A DNA stretch of 64,000 nt, from NCBI GenBank assembly GCA_023954855.1, contig JAGSGY010000025.1, positions 1-64,000 of the forward strand. Reading direction: 5' to 3'. This document shows, one piece after another, positions 23,908 to 31,770 of this stretch (positions within the stretch are counted from its first letter, which is position 1; the number at the start of each line of letters is the position of its first letter). Both the position numbers and the translations under genes were made by a program. The stretch comes from Pseudomonadota bacterium. GTDB lineage: Bacteria > Myxococcota_A > UBA796 > GCA-2862545. Below the pieces are notes generated by a model. The model saw only the letters and a program-made list of their open reading frames with translations, was not told where the DNA came from and searched no databases.

Positions 23908-25481
23908 CCATTCGCGAGACCCTTCGCGGAAAGCACATTCTGCTGACTGGGGCCACCGGCTTTGTGGCCAAGGTCTGGCTCGCGCAGCTGCTGTACCATG
24001 TGCCCGAGATCGGCCGCATCACGCTGCTGATCCGCGACCGGAAGACGGCCACCGCCACCGAACGCATCGAGCACGAGCTCAGCTGCAACCCGGCGTTCCG
24101 GCCTCTCCGCGAGCGTCATGGACCCGACTGGGGTCGCTTCGTCGCCGAGCGTGTTCAGGTCATGAGTGCCGATCTCTGCGCACCCCGTTGCGGCCTTCGC
24201 GACGACCAGGTTGCGGCGCTGTCTGGAACGGTGGACCTCACGCTCCACTGTGCAGGCCTCACCGACTTCATGCCCGATCCCCTGGCCGCCATCGCTGCCA
24301 ACGTGACCGGTGCGACCCACATCGCGGACCTCGTCGCCAGCTTCGACAATCGCCGCTTGGTGCACATCTCGACGTGCTTCGTGGTGGGCCGACGCGACGG
24401 TGTGATCACCGAGTCACTCGAAGCCGACACCAACCCCCGCGGCGAGGCCTTCGATGCCAAGGCTGCCCTCGCCGACTTGGTCGCGGCCTGTGAGGAGCCC
24501 GGTGCGAAGTCGCGCATGCGCGCACGGATCGATATCGGCCGCGAACACGCCGAAGCTGCCGGCTTCGCCAACACCTACACCTTCACGAAGAGCCTCGCCG
24601 AGCGCTTGCTCCAGCGCAGAGCCGACATCGAGCTCGCCATCGTGCGACCCTCGGTGGTCGAGTGCGCGCGGCGATTCCCCTTCCCTGGCTGGAACGAGGG
24701 CATCAACACCGCGGGACCCGTGTCTTGGCTCATCGCCAGCTCATTCCGCCGGCTGCCCAGTGTCGACGAGCATCCCTTCGATGTGGTGCCCGTGGACCTG
24801 ATCGGGCGAGGTCTGACCCTCATCTCCGCAGCGATGCTCAACGGCCAGGCTTCGGGCGTCTACCAGCTCTCTTCGAGTGGCTTGAACCCCATGTCGTTCG
24901 GCCGATGCATCGAGCTGAATGGACTCGCTGTCCGCAAGGCCACCCGCGACGGAAGTGGCAACCCGTGGCTTCGTTACCTCGACCCCGTCGCAAGTCCTGT
25001 TGATGAAGGGGCCTTCTTCACGGTAGGGCGCGCGCGAAGTGCCGCCGACTGGCTGAAGAAGCGGGTTCGTTCTAGTCGGCCCGAAGAGCGCCTGAGCGAG
25101 GGCCTACAGGAAGCCATCAGCCCCACCCTCGACTCGCTGCGGAGCCGCGCGTCCACCAAGCTCGGCGAGGCCTCCCGTCAGCTCCGACGCATCGACGCGA
25201 TGCTCGAGCTGTTTCAGCCGTTCACCCACGACCACGACTGGGTATTCGTTGCCGACCGGGTCGCCGAACTGTCCGCGCAGCTCGCGCCGACCGAGGCCTC
25301 CAACTTCGCCTTTGACATCGGCACGCTCGACTGGCGCCACTACTGGATTGACGTCGAGTACCCAGGCCTGGCGAAGTGGTGCTTCCCGCTAATTTCCGGG
25401 GGGACCGTCCCCGAAGACACCCCCCACGAGCCGTTGGTGGTGCTGACCACCGAGTCTGCACAGCTCTCGAGGACTGCCTGA
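23904..25481 (+). CDS. Fatty acyl-CoA/ACP reductase (male-sterility/NAD_binding_4 family)
   Basis: 525 residues. The N-terminal Rossmann domain has LLTGATGFVAKVWLAQLL, with the extended spacing of alcohol-forming fatty acyl reductases; the active-site Tyr-Lys is YTFTKSLAERLL near residue 227, and VRPSVVECARRFPFPGWNEG follows. The C-terminal 150 residues are unlike the core. The family reduces acyl-CoA or acyl-ACP to aldehyde or alcohol with NADPH. It could be a paralogue of the next gene, but is longer. Starts ATG 23904, overlapping the HAD gene by 4 bases. Confidence 0.8.
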   Translation: MTIRETLRGKHILLTGATGFVAKVWLAQLLYHVPEIGRITLLIRDRKTATATERIEHELSCNPAFRPLRERHGPDWGRFVAERVQVMSADLCAPRCGLRDDQVAALSGTVDLTLHCAGLTDFMPDPLAAIAANVTGATHIADLVASFDNRRLVHISTCFVVGRRDGVITESLEADTNPRGEAFDAKAALADLVAACEEPGAKSRMRARIDIGREHAEAAGFANTYTFTKSLAERLLQRRADIELAIVRPSVVECARRFPFPGWNEGINTAGPVSWLIASSFRRLPSVDEHPFDVVPVDLIGRGLTLISAAMLNGQASGVYQLSSSGLNPMSFGRCIELNGLAVRKATRDGSGNPWLRYLDPVASPVDEGAFFTVGRARSAADWLKKRVRSSRPEERLSEGLQEAISPTLDSLRSRASTKLGEASRQLRRIDAMLELFQPFTHDHDWVFVADRVAELSAQLAPTEASNFAFDIGTLDWRHYWIDVEYPGLAKWCFPLISGGTVPEDTPHEPLVVLTTESAQLSRTA

Positions 25482-26611
25482 TGGCCACCTTTATGACCGG
25501 CGCCACCGGGTACCTCGGTGGCTACACCCTTCTCGAGCTACTCGAGCACAGCGATGAGCGCGTATTCCTGCTGATCCGAGGACGGGACCGCACCCATCAG
25601 GTGACCAAGCTGTGGAACTGCCTGCAGCTGCACATCGACTTGCCGCGCTTTCGCGAGGTCCTCGACCGCGTCGTCTTGGTGCGCGGAGACCTTCACGCGC
25701 CCAGCCTGGGCCTCTCGGACGAAGACCAGAAGCAGGTCCTCGATGAGTGCGACTCGATCTTGCACGGTGCAGCATCCCTCAATCGGATGTCCTCACGCGT
25801 CTGCGTAAACTCCAACGTGCGCGGCACCATGGGCACCCTCGAGCTGGCCCGAGCCATGCACGAAAACAAGGGTCTTCGGCGCTACTCCTTCGTCTCCACC
25901 GCAGCGGTGATCGGCGACCGCCGCGATGAGCACCTCTTCGAGGACGATGCGCTCGACTTCGACGTAAACGCGCTCGACCCCTACGCCCGCACCAAGCGAA
26001 TCTGCGAAGAGCTGGTCCAGCGGATGCTTCCGCCAGAGACGTCCAGGGTGATCTTCCGCCCCGTCACGGTCATGGGTGACAGCAGGCATCCACGCACCAC
26101 GAGCTTCGACATGCCCTCGGCCTTCGTCTGGCTTGCACAGCTCCCGCTCGTCCCGCTCAAGCCCGACACCAAGATCGACATCGTCAACGCAGACTGGGTC
26201 GGCAAAGTCACCGCCGCGGTCCATCTAGAGGCCGAGCCCAAGCACGTGATCTACTTCCTCTCGGCCGGGGAGGCGTCGCCGACTTGCGCTGAGATCGGCC
26301 AGGCGCTCGAGGCGTGGGGACATCGTCCGATGCGCTTTGCCCCTGCCCTCGAGCAGGGATTCTTTCGCGCGAGTCGGGCCGGGACGAGGCTTCCACGCAG
26401 CAATCCCCTGCAAGGCGCAAGCGTCCTGATCAAGGTGTTCTGGCCTTACATCGTAAGCAACGTCACCCACGACAACACGCGCGCCGTGGCCGTCTCGGGC
26501 CCACCGACGCCGTTTCAGGACTACTGCGCCCCCTACTTCCACTGGGTGCAGGAGAGCCGACTTCGCTACCCCTACGTGCCGCTTCCCGACGACTTCGAGG
26601 TGCAGTCATGA
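25481..26611 (+). CDS. Extended-SDR reductase, thioester-reductase-like
   Basis: 376 residues. FMTGATGYLGGYTLLELL is the nucleotide-binding turn; LIRGRDRTHQVTKLW and VRGDLHAPSLGLSDEDQ follow the pattern of the reductase domains that end nonribosomal or polyketide chains. The catalytic pair is YARTKRICEELV near residue 168. Together with the preceding reductase it suggests two reductive steps, or one on aldehyde and one on a keto or lactone group. Start ATG 25481 shares bases with the previous stop (TGATG). The frame extends upstream to 25376, but that would run deep into the previous gene. Confidence 0.75.
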   Translation: MATFMTGATGYLGGYTLLELLEHSDERVFLLIRGRDRTHQVTKLWNCLQLHIDLPRFREVLDRVVLVRGDLHAPSLGLSDEDQKQVLDECDSILHGAASLNRMSSRVCVNSNVRGTMGTLELARAMHENKGLRRYSFVSTAAVIGDRRDEHLFEDDALDFDVNALDPYARTKRICEELVQRMLPPETSRVIFRPVTVMGDSRHPRTTSFDMPSAFVWLAQLPLVPLKPDTKIDIVNADWVGKVTAAVHLEAEPKHVIYFLSAGEASPTCAEIGQALEAWGHRPMRFAPALEQGFFRASRAGTRLPRSNPLQGASVLIKVFWPYIVSNVTHDNTRAVAVSGPPTPFQDYCAPYFHWVQESRLRYPYVPLPDDFEVQS

Positions 26612-28113
26612 GTGGCTGGGCCGAGTTTGGCACCTGGGCAAAGAAGCGCGTTCGCAAAGGCCTCGACGCAGCCGACGCCGACCGCGCGCTCATCGCATCG
26701 ATGGCCGCTGGCATCGAGTTCGCCGCCACCCGGTCTGCGCTAGACCGCGGTGCCGTTTGGAAGCCGGGAACCCCTCTCAAGCTGCTGCTCGCCGGATACA
26801 GCGGCACGCGAAACACGGGTGCAGATGTCCGCGTCGAGGAGATGATCAAGCAGCTTCGCCACCTCTTCGGCGACGACTGGCTTGAGCTCTCCCTGCTCAC
26901 CGTCGACCCCGAACGCTCCCGCGGCTACTTCCGCACCGTCCGCCAGCTCACGCTGCCGAAGATCTTCCCGAAGTTCCTGGTGCAGACGGTGCACGAGCAC
27001 CACGGCGTGCTGGCTTGCGAAGGGTCGATGTTCAAGTCGAAGTTCGCCAACGCGCTGTCGACGATGATGACTGGAGCCCTTGGCCTCGCCAACGCCGAGG
27101 GGAAGATCTCGGTGGCCTATGGGGGCGAGGCGGGCAGCATGGACACGCCCCTCGCCAAGCTCGTCCGCGACTACGCCTCCGAGTCGCTCATGCTCGTCCG
27201 GAACCAAAACAGCCGTGAGGTCCTCGGCGCCCTCGGCATCGACGCGTTTATCGGCACCGACACGGCCTGGACTTACGACCCCGGCCCCGTTCCACTCGCG
27301 GACGAACTACTCGCCGACGCCGGCTACACACCCGGTCAGAAGCTGGTGATCTGCTGCCCGATCAACGCATTCTGGTGGCCGGTAAAGCCCGATGTCGCCA
27401 AGGGCGTGTCCCGCTGGCTCACGGGCGCGCACCGCGACACCCACTACGCCTCGGTCTACTTTCACAAGGGCGGCAGCGAGGTCGACGCGAAGCAGGCCGC
27501 CTACATCGAGAACTTCGCGCGCGCGATCAAGCGCTATGCCCAGCAGAACGACGCCTTCGTCGCCATCGTGGGTATGGAGGCGGTCGATCGGATCGCCGGT
27601 GAGGCGCTAGCCGAGCTCCTCGGAGGCGCACCGGTCTGGGTCTCGGACGACCACGTGCACACCACACTCGTGGGACTGCTTCGCCGAGCCGACCGAGTGG
27701 TCACGAGCCGCTACCACGCCGCCGTCACCTGCATGCCCGCGAACACACCGTCCATCGGCATCACCATGGACGAGCGCATTCCAAACCTGATGGCCGACCG
27801 AGGCCACCCCGAGCTCGCCCTGCGCGTCGACGACCCGACGCTCGACGAGGCGCTGTTCGACGCGCTGAACTGGGTCGATGCACACGAAGAGTCGGTCCGA
27901 GACGGCATCCTCGATAGTGTCGTACGCAACCTCGAGCGCATGGGCCAGATGGGGCAGCAGCTCGTCGACCGGGTGCGCGCCCACCATCCGGAGTTTCCGT
28001 TCCGAGCGGGTCTAGGCACGGGTACAAATGCTTGGGACCACCTTCCGCCGCTCCACCCGGCGTTAGCCGATGCCGTCGCACGGCACCGTGAGCGGAACGA
28101 GGACGCCGCATGA
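26608..28113 (+). CDS. Polysaccharide pyruvyl transferase family protein
   Basis: 501 residues. The family-typical GYSGTRNTGADVRVEEMIKQLRHLF turn occurs at about residue 64, with DTAWTYDPG, VTSRYHAAV and TPSIGITMDERIP in the C-terminal lobe, as in enzymes that transfer pyruvate from PEP to sugar hydroxyls, or related nucleotide-binding folds. Here it sits in a lipid operon rather than in a polysaccharide cluster, so the acceptor may be a lipid head-group sugar or polyol. ATG at 26608 overlaps the previous stop by 4 bases (ATGA). Confidence 0.75.
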   Translation: MSGWAEFGTWAKKRVRKGLDAADADRALIASMAAGIEFAATRSALDRGAVWKPGTPLKLLLAGYSGTRNTGADVRVEEMIKQLRHLFGDDWLELSLLTVDPERSRGYFRTVRQLTLPKIFPKFLVQTVHEHHGVLACEGSMFKSKFANALSTMMTGALGLANAEGKISVAYGGEAGSMDTPLAKLVRDYASESLMLVRNQNSREVLGALGIDAFIGTDTAWTYDPGPVPLADELLADAGYTPGQKLVICCPINAFWWPVKPDVAKGVSRWLTGAHRDTHYASVYFHKGGSEVDAKQAAYIENFARAIKRYAQQNDAFVAIVGMEAVDRIAGEALAELLGGAPVWVSDDHVHTTLVGLLRRADRVVTSRYHAAVTCMPANTPSIGITMDERIPNLMADRGHPELALRVDDPTLDEALFDALNWVDAHEESVRDGILDSVVRNLERMGQMGQQLVDRVRAHHPEFPFRAGLGTGTNAWDHLPPLHPALADAVARHRERNEDAA

Positions 28114-29531
28114 GCCTCGCTTGGCTCGCTCTGGCCGCGTTCGCGGAGCCCCACGTGGCGGTACCCGACTGTGTACTGACCGAAGCGGGTTGCGAGACAC
28201 GCACGGCCTTGAGCCATGTACGCGTGTGGGATGCGACCGAGGGCCTACGCGAGGTCGAAGCCGTCGTCTTGGACGGCGAGACGATTGTGTCGGTGGGCGA
28301 CCTGCCTGCCGACCTCGGCGCCGAGTACATTCAAGACATGGCGGGTGCCACGGTCATCCCGGGCCTCATGGACCTGCACGTCCACCTGTCGCTGATTCCG
28401 TCGGGTGCCTTTCGGGACGACGACCGCGAGGCGTTCGGCAAGCATCACCTCGCCGCCTACGTGGCCTGCGGTGTCACCACCGTCCTCGACACCGGCATCC
28501 CTATCGATGAGGCGCACCGCTTTCGGCGCCTGGAGGGCTCGGGTCCAAGCCCGGACCTGCACTTTCTCGGACCGCTCGTCTCCCCGCCGGACGGCTACGT
28601 CAGCGTGGTGCTACCCGAGTTTCCGGCCGCGGCCACCGCAGAGGATGTCGCAGAGCAGTTCGCGGCCTTCGACGCCATCAAGCCCTTCGGAGTAAAGGCC
28701 ACCGTCGAGGAAGGCATGCTTCTTCCCGTGTGGCCGCTCTACTCCGAAGAGGTCGCAACAGCGGTCTTCGCCGAGGCCGAGGCCAGGGATATCGGCGTCT
28801 ACGCCCACGCCATGTCCCGCAAGGAGTACCAGCACGCCTTGGACCTTGGCGTGGCCGGCTTTGTGCACCCCACCCAGAAGCCCACTGACAAGCTCATTCG
28901 GCAGCTCGTACAGCAAGAGCTCTGGGTGATCAGCACCCTCGCGGTGTTCGACGCACTGCTCGTCGAGTTCGAGCCCGAGCGCCTCGAGCGTCCATTGGTG
29001 CAGGCCGTGGTGCCCCAGGTCGAGCTCGAGGCCGCAGCAGACCCGATCATCTGGGAGAAGTACAAGGACGGCGTGGTGGCCGCGATGCTCCCTGGTCGTG
29101 AGGGCATGGTCGCAAAGCTCGTCCGAAACATGCTCGACAAGCCCGCTATGGTCCACGGACGCCTGAACAAGATGCAGCGCAGCATCGGAAAGCAGTTCGA
29201 GGCAGGCGTGCCGATTGTCCTCGGCTCCGACTCCGGAAACTGGCCGATCTTTCCGAGCGAGTTTCACGGACCCACGACGCTCAGCGAACTGGAGCTACTC
29301 GTCGACTCCGGCCTCTCACCCACCGACGCCCTGACAGCCGCCACCTACACCCCAGCTCGCATGCTGGGAATCGAGAACGAGGTTGGGACCATCGCGCCGG
29401 GAATGCGTGCAGACCTCGTCGTGCTTCGGGACGACGTCACCGAGGACATCTCGGCCGTTTGGGAGCCCATCTGGGTCGTGCGACGCGGCGAGGGCGACAC
29501 GCCAGAAGGCTGGATGGGGAGGGCCCGATGA
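28110..29531 (+). CDS. Metal-dependent amidohydrolase, imidazolonepropionase-like
   Basis: 473 residues. GLMDLHVHLS gives the HxH metal pair, FGVKATVEEG the probable bridging Lys, YAHAMSRKEY and GFVHPTQ the later His ligands, and LGSDSGNWP the catalytic Asp. A composite beta-sandwich domain surrounds the barrel (YIQDMAGATVIPG, GTIAPGMRADLVVL). An N-terminal MSLAWLALAAFAEPH segment could be a short signal peptide, with Cys at VPDC, but it is weak. The hydrolysed bond is unknown: amide, lactone or cyclic urea are typical. Overlaps neighbours by 4 bases at both ends. Confidence 0.78.
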   Translation: MSLAWLALAAFAEPHVAVPDCVLTEAGCETRTALSHVRVWDATEGLREVEAVVLDGETIVSVGDLPADLGAEYIQDMAGATVIPGLMDLHVHLSLIPSGAFRDDDREAFGKHHLAAYVACGVTTVLDTGIPIDEAHRFRRLEGSGPSPDLHFLGPLVSPPDGYVSVVLPEFPAAATAEDVAEQFAAFDAIKPFGVKATVEEGMLLPVWPLYSEEVATAVFAEAEARDIGVYAHAMSRKEYQHALDLGVAGFVHPTQKPTDKLIRQLVQQELWVISTLAVFDALLVEFEPERLERPLVQAVVPQVELEAAADPIIWEKYKDGVVAAMLPGREGMVAKLVRNMLDKPAMVHGRLNKMQRSIGKQFEAGVPIVLGSDSGNWPIFPSEFHGPTTLSELELLVDSGLSPTDALTAATYTPARMLGIENEVGTIAPGMRADLVVLRDDVTEDISAVWEPIWVVRRGEGDTPEGWMGRAR

Positions 29532-30598
29532 AGCTCGCAGATCTACCCACGCCGTGTGCCGTCATGGACCTCGATGTGGTCGAGCGGAACATCGATCGCA
29601 TGTCGACCCGAGCCGAAGAGCTCGGTGTACGGCTGCGTCCTCACGTGAAGACCCACAAGATTCCCTTCATCGGGCGCATGCAGACGCCTGGCTCGTTCAA
29701 GGGCATCACGGTCTCGACCCTCGCCGAGGCAAGGACCTTCGCCGAGGCTGGATTCACCGACATCACCTGGGCCCTTCCCCTTCCGTTGCATCGCCTACGC
29801 GAAGTCGTCGATCTCGGCGCGCACATCGATCTGGGTGTGTTGGTCGACAACGCGGACACGGCAGCCCGCCTCGCCGAGAGTGGCGAGCGCTTGCGGGTGT
29901 GGATGAAGCTCGACTGCGGCAACCACCGCGCCGGAGTCGACCCGACCGACCCCGCGAGCATCGACCTGGCACGCGTGCTCTACGACGCCAAGAACCTCGA
30001 CTTCCAGGGCACCATTGCCCACGCGGGCCACAGCTACTCCACACGCGGGGACCCGGAGCGCCTACAGCGCATCGCCGAAGAAGAGCGCGACCTCTGCGTC
30101 GACTTCGCGAACCGCTGTGAGAGCAGGGGCGTCGCGTTTCCGCACGTCAGCATTGGATCTACCCCCACCTGCGCGGTGATCGACCAACTCGAGGGCGTCA
30201 CCGAGATTCGCCCTGGCAACTACGTGTTCTTCGATCTGTTCCAGCAAGGCCTCGGGGTCTGCGGCCTAGATGACATCGCGCTCACGGTAATCAGCTCGGT
30301 CCTCGGTCAACACCAAGGTCGCATGGTCCTCGACGCTGGGGCACTCGCCCTGTCCAAGGACCCGGGCCACGAGGACGGCAGTTTCGGCCGCGTGCGCTCG
30401 GTGGAGGGTCAGGACCTACCGATTGAGCTCAAACAACTCTCGCAGGAACACGGCCTCGCCCAGGGGCATCTGCCCGGCTTGGACCGGGTGCGCATCCTGC
30501 CCAACCACTCTTGCCTTGTGGCCGCTATGCACCCGCGAATCTACGGAGTTCGCGGGGATGAAGTGGTCGGATCATGGATTCCAGCTCGTGGCTGGTGA
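29528..30598 (+). CDS. PLP enzyme of the D-threonine aldolase / D-serine dehydratase (DSD1) family
   Basis: 356 residues. LADLPTPCAVMDLDVVERNI opens the alanine-racemase-type barrel; RPHVKTHKIP contains the PLP lysine; the metal-site His-Cys pair is in ILPNHSCLVAAM near residue 325, as in the zinc- or metal-dependent DSD1/D-TA group. Reactions in the family are D-threonine aldol cleavage and D-serine or 3-hydroxyaspartate elimination. In this operon it might make or break a beta-hydroxy-amino-acid head group. Starts ATG 29528; its stop lies directly before the second operator. Confidence 0.82.
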   Translation: MKLADLPTPCAVMDLDVVERNIDRMSTRAEELGVRLRPHVKTHKIPFIGRMQTPGSFKGITVSTLAEARTFAEAGFTDITWALPLPLHRLREVVDLGAHIDLGVLVDNADTAARLAESGERLRVWMKLDCGNHRAGVDPTDPASIDLARVLYDAKNLDFQGTIAHAGHSYSTRGDPERLQRIAEEERDLCVDFANRCESRGVAFPHVSIGSTPTCAVIDQLEGVTEIRPGNYVFFDLFQQGLGVCGLDDIALTVISSVLGQHQGRMVLDAGALALSKDPGHEDGSFGRVRSVEGQDLPIELKQLSQEHGLAQGHLPGLDRVRILPNHSCLVAAMHPRIYGVRGDEVVGSWIPARGW

Positions 30599-30633
30599 AC
30601 TAGACTGACATGTCAGTCTAGTCGGGTTAGTTC
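30599..30633 (+). promoter_or_regulatory. Palindromic TetR-type operator with overlapping promoter, arm B
   Basis: A perfect 24-base palindrome (30599-30622), identical to the one at 23191-23214. CTGACA at 30605-30610 is the -35 and TAGTTC at 30628-30633 is the -10, 17 bases apart as in arm A. It begins one base after the stop of the PLP gene and precedes the hydratase start at 30650 by 27 bases. Confidence 0.85.
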
Positions 30634-30649
30634 GCCCGACGGAGGTACC

Positions 30650-31540
30650 TTGGAGCTCGCAGGCGAAGCGCTGTCCTGGCGCCATCACGGCCCCGCTCTC
30701 GAAGTCTCACTGCACCGCGGTCCGACGAACGAGATTGGAACCGCCATGCTGCGCGAGCTCGAGGCACTGGTCCGCTACGTCGACTCCGGGGCGGGTGGCG
30801 CACGGGCCTTGATCCTGCACTCGACCTTGGCGAGCGGCTTCTGCGCGGGTGCTGACCTTCGCGAGCTCCACGAGGGCATCGCCGAGCGGTCGGAGCGCCG
30901 CCGCAGCCAGGTCGGTCGCATCAGTCGTCGGCTCCCCTCACCCTTGCGCGCACTGACCGAGCGGGGCGCGAAGCGTGTCGGGAAGGCCTTGGTCAAGCGC
31001 GAGATCGGGCAGTTCATCGATCGTGTGCACTCGACCTTCAACGCCCTCGATGAGGCACCGCTCGTCACCATCGCCGCCGTGCATGGGCCCGTGTTCGGTG
31101 GCGGCTTTGAGCTCGCTCTGACCGCCGACCTGATCATCGCCGAGAAGAGCGCGCGCTTCTGCTTTCCTGAGCTGCGACTCGGCATCATCCCGGGATTCGG
31201 AGGCATCCCCCGCCTCGAGCGCGAGCTTGGCAACGCCCTCACCCGGGATCTCCTGCTGACCGGAAGAAGCCTGGGCGCCCGACGCGCAGCTGAGCTCGGC
31301 CTGGTCGCGCAGGTCGTTCCCCGCGACGGGGGGCTGAAGTCAGCGAGACGGGTCGCCGAACAAGCGGCCCGCTTCGACGCCGACACCGTGGGCCGCGCCA
31401 AGCGTTTCCTCAAGAAGACGCCGCGCGCCAGGATTGCCGCCGAGAAGAAGCTGTTCCTCGAAATGGTCGTCGAAGACCGCGTCGCCGACGCGCTCGGCGA
31501 CTTCGTCTCCCGCACGGATGTGAGGCCGTACCTGCCATGA
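30650..31540 (+). CDS. Enoyl-CoA hydratase/isomerase family protein
   Basis: 296 residues. The crotonase fold is clear: LHSTLASGFCAGADLRELHEG with the oxyanion-hole CAGAD, then AAVHGPVFGGGFELALTADLIIAEKSARFCFPELRLGIIPGFGGIPRLER. Glu in FGGGFELALT is the usual hydratase acid position, and PELRLG provides the second. A 45-residue basic stretch (about residues 80-125, RRRSQVGRISRRLP to RGAKRVGKALVK) is an unusual insertion. Starts TTG at 30650, 4 bases after GGAGG, and is translationally coupled to the ACP gene. Confidence 0.82.
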   Translation: MELAGEALSWRHHGPALEVSLHRGPTNEIGTAMLRELEALVRYVDSGAGGARALILHSTLASGFCAGADLRELHEGIAERSERRRSQVGRISRRLPSPLRALTERGAKRVGKALVKREIGQFIDRVHSTFNALDEAPLVTIAAVHGPVFGGGFELALTADLIIAEKSARFCFPELRLGIIPGFGGIPRLERELGNALTRDLLLTGRSLGARRAAELGLVAQVVPRDGGLKSARRVAEQAARFDADTVGRAKRFLKKTPRARIAAEKKLFLEMVVEDRVADALGDFVSRTDVRPYLP

Positions 31541-31770
31541 ACGAAGTCCTGACCCGCTTGCAGACCCTCGCCGCGAAACGCTTCGGCGACAAGGCCCTGA
31601 CGCTCGACGCCAACGCCGACTTCTTCGAGGCCCTCGGCATCGACAGCCTGCAGGCCCTCGACCTGCTCACCGACCTCGAAGAGGCCTTCGACATCGAAGT
31701 TCCCGACTACGAGCTCGCGGATGTGACCACGTTCGGCGGTCTCGCCGAAGTGCTCGAGGCGCGCCTGTGA
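31537..31770 (+). CDS. Dedicated acyl carrier protein
   Basis: 77 residues, acidic, with the phosphopantetheine site GIDSLQALDLLTDLEEAFDI (Ser at about residue 37). It lacks the usual FabD-type neighbours, but overlaps the hydratase stop and the acyl-activating ligase start by 4 bases each, so the three are probably co-translated. It is likely to receive the acyl chain activated by that ligase rather than serve general fatty-acid synthesis. Phosphopantetheinylation would need a transferase encoded outside the window. Confidence 0.92.
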   Translation: MNEVLTRLQTLAAKRFGDKALTLDANADFFEALGIDSLQALDLLTDLEEAFDIEVPDYELADVTTFGGLAEVLEARL

